Below, piece after piece: positions 63,299-64,000 of a stretch of DNA of 64,000 nucleotides. Source of the stretch: JAACFF01 sp963807975 (GTDB lineage: Bacteria; Chloroflexota; Anaerolineae; Promineifilales; Promineifilaceae); contig CAWEDV010000002.1 in NCBI GenBank assembly GCA_963807975.1, positions 372,001 to 436,000 on the forward strand. Reading direction: 5' to 3'. Position numbers and translations under genes: made by a program. How positions within the stretch are numbered: the first letter of the stretch is position 1; each line of letters begins with the position of its first letter. Below the pieces are notes generated by a model that saw nothing but the letters and a program-made list of their open reading frames with translations, was not told the DNA's origin and did not search any database.

Positions 63299-64000
63299 CT
63301 ATTTATCTTGCTTACCAGAGAATCGTTGTGCCATCCGTTGCACAACATTCAACGCGCTGCCTGCCTGCTCCTCTTCCACATCTTCACGCAGCCCCAACTT
63401 TTCCATATTCAGCGAACCATCTTCTGCCAAAAACGGCTCTAAATCAGAACGCATGATGTATTTGGTATATACTTCAAGACTTGTCACCAGCAAAATCATA
63501 ATCACGGGCCCATAAATCAGACCAATAAAACCCATCAAGCTCAACCCGCCAAACACACTCAACATCATCAACGCAGGATTAAGGTAAGCACCTTTAGGCA
63601 CTAACACAGGTCGCAACACCGTGTCTATGTTCGCCACCAGTAACAAAAACGCGCCGATAACAAAAACCCCTTGCCACACCTGTCCATCCAAAATCAGAAT
63701 GATGCCAATCGGCCAAGCAACCAAGGAAATGCCAATCATGGGCAGCAGTGCCAGAAACATAGATAAGACGGTCAGAAGAAATACATAAGGCACACCCGCA
63801 ATGAGTAAAACCACTCCCATCGCCGCGCCCTCCAAAATGGCAAGGAGAAATGTCCCTTTGAACATAGCCATAATCATCAACTCGATCTTGTCCAGATATA
63901 GTTTCGTAATATCTGGCGGAAAAGGGATTAGCCCAGCCATCTGATCCTGATCTGGCGTTTTGAAACGAGACAACATCACCATCATAATGACCAGCACAAT
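63299..64000 (-). CDS. AI-2E-family transporter-like membrane protein, N-terminus outside window
   Basis: At least 232 residues visible, open to the right edge, so the start is not seen. Motifs of the AI-2E/YdiK/PerM family are present: FKGTFLLAILEGAAMGVVLL, FLALLPMIGISLVAWPIGII, VDTVLRP-like segment NIDTVLRPVLVPKGAYLNPA, SLMGFIGLIYGPVIMILLV, then a hydrophilic tail of about 50 residues. The family includes the AI-2 exporter and Na+/H+ antiporters; function here is not assignable. It is 38 bp upstream of marC-like on the same transcript direction but separated by its own stop and the marC leader. Confidence 0.85.
   Translation of the reverse strand: MVLVIMMVMLSRFKTPDQDQMAGLIPFPPDITKLYLDKIELMIMAMFKGTFLLAILEGAAMGVVLLIAGVPYVFLLTVLSMFLALLPMIGISLVAWPIGIILILDGQVWQGVFVIGAFLLLVANIDTVLRPVLVPKGAYLNPALMMLSVFGGLSLMGFIGLIYGPVIMILLVTSLEVYTKYIMRSDLEPFLAEDGSLNMEKLGLREDVEEEQAGSALNVVQRMAQRFSGKQDK

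Noticed and set aside
1..64000. Prophage, integrative element or defence island
   Set aside because: No phage structural, integrase (catalytic), conjugation, restriction or other defence genes were recognised; mobile content is limited to IS remnants.

Overview
The window looks like a chromosomal segment of a Chloroflexota bacterium (Anaerolineae-like). The case rests on lipoprotein solute-binding proteins with VEVTRVVE-type linkers after the lipobox, SARP/BTAD-NB-ARC and MalT-like regulators, LacI-rich catabolic clusters and GAF-SpoIIE phosphatases. The phylum call is inference from gene style; there is no rRNA or other marker gene here. No tRNA, rRNA or CRISPR array was recognised.

Layout. 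1-11.1 kb: a MalT-like regulator cut by the left edge, a decayed 1.46 kb insertion sequence (IS), a frameshifted NDH-2 gene, a MacB/FtsX-type ABC exporter with a near-consensus promoter, then two more dead transposase copies. 11.2-26.8 kb (minus strand): a TauE/SafE permease, corrinoid protein, UroD-family protein, GH38 alpha-mannosidase and SARP regulator; then an SBP-permease-permease-ATPase-ATPase peptide/oligosaccharide importer ending in a second UroD-family gene. 26.8-37.4 kb (plus): two LacI paralogues and a catabolic run (SMP-30 lactonase, Ldh2-type dehydrogenase, methyl-THF:corrinoid methyltransferase, creatininase-type hydrolase, SDR, MBL hydrolase, FucI-like isomerase, UroD), six members of which carry small indels. 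37.5-43.6 kb (plus): corrinoid protein, RACo-like reactivase, DUF1638 protein, PF13769-type protein, MTHFR C-terminal protein and a ParB-Usp-Usp protein. 43.6-53.8 kb: SnoaL/NTF2-like proteins, a third LacI, a sugar ABC importer and a DUF1269 protein. 53.8-56.9 kb: an HpcH aldolase, HisD-like dehydrogenase and SDR operon. 57-62.5 kb: two more IS copies, an IS3-type orfA fragment and a GAF-SpoIIE phosphatase with a recombinase-like N-terminus. 62.6-64 kb: MarC and AI-2E-type membrane proteins, the latter cut by the right edge.

How it may work together. A 14-bp palindrome (consensus TGAATACGTATTCA) lies directly after the -10 box of at least five promoters and overlaps a sixth: the importer, LacI-1, LacI-2, LacI-3, the methyltransferase gene and the aldolase operon. 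A second palindrome (CGAAATCGATTTCG type) lies at the SnoaL and LacI-3 promoters, with a half site before the sugar-binding protein gene. This suggests a two-tier LacI regulon for uptake and breakdown of a carbohydrate-like compound. Within it sits a corrinoid methyl-transfer set with UroD-family proteins but no recognisable MttB or MtaB. My working model, which is inference, is corrinoid-dependent demethylation of a methylated sugar, polyol or sugar acid, with the methyl group passed to tetrahydrofolate.

Other observations: strong enrichment of the octamer ACGGCCGT, five dead copies of one IS type with a gene-conversion-like tract between two of them, and Arg-rich C-terminal tails on three corrinoid-system proteins.
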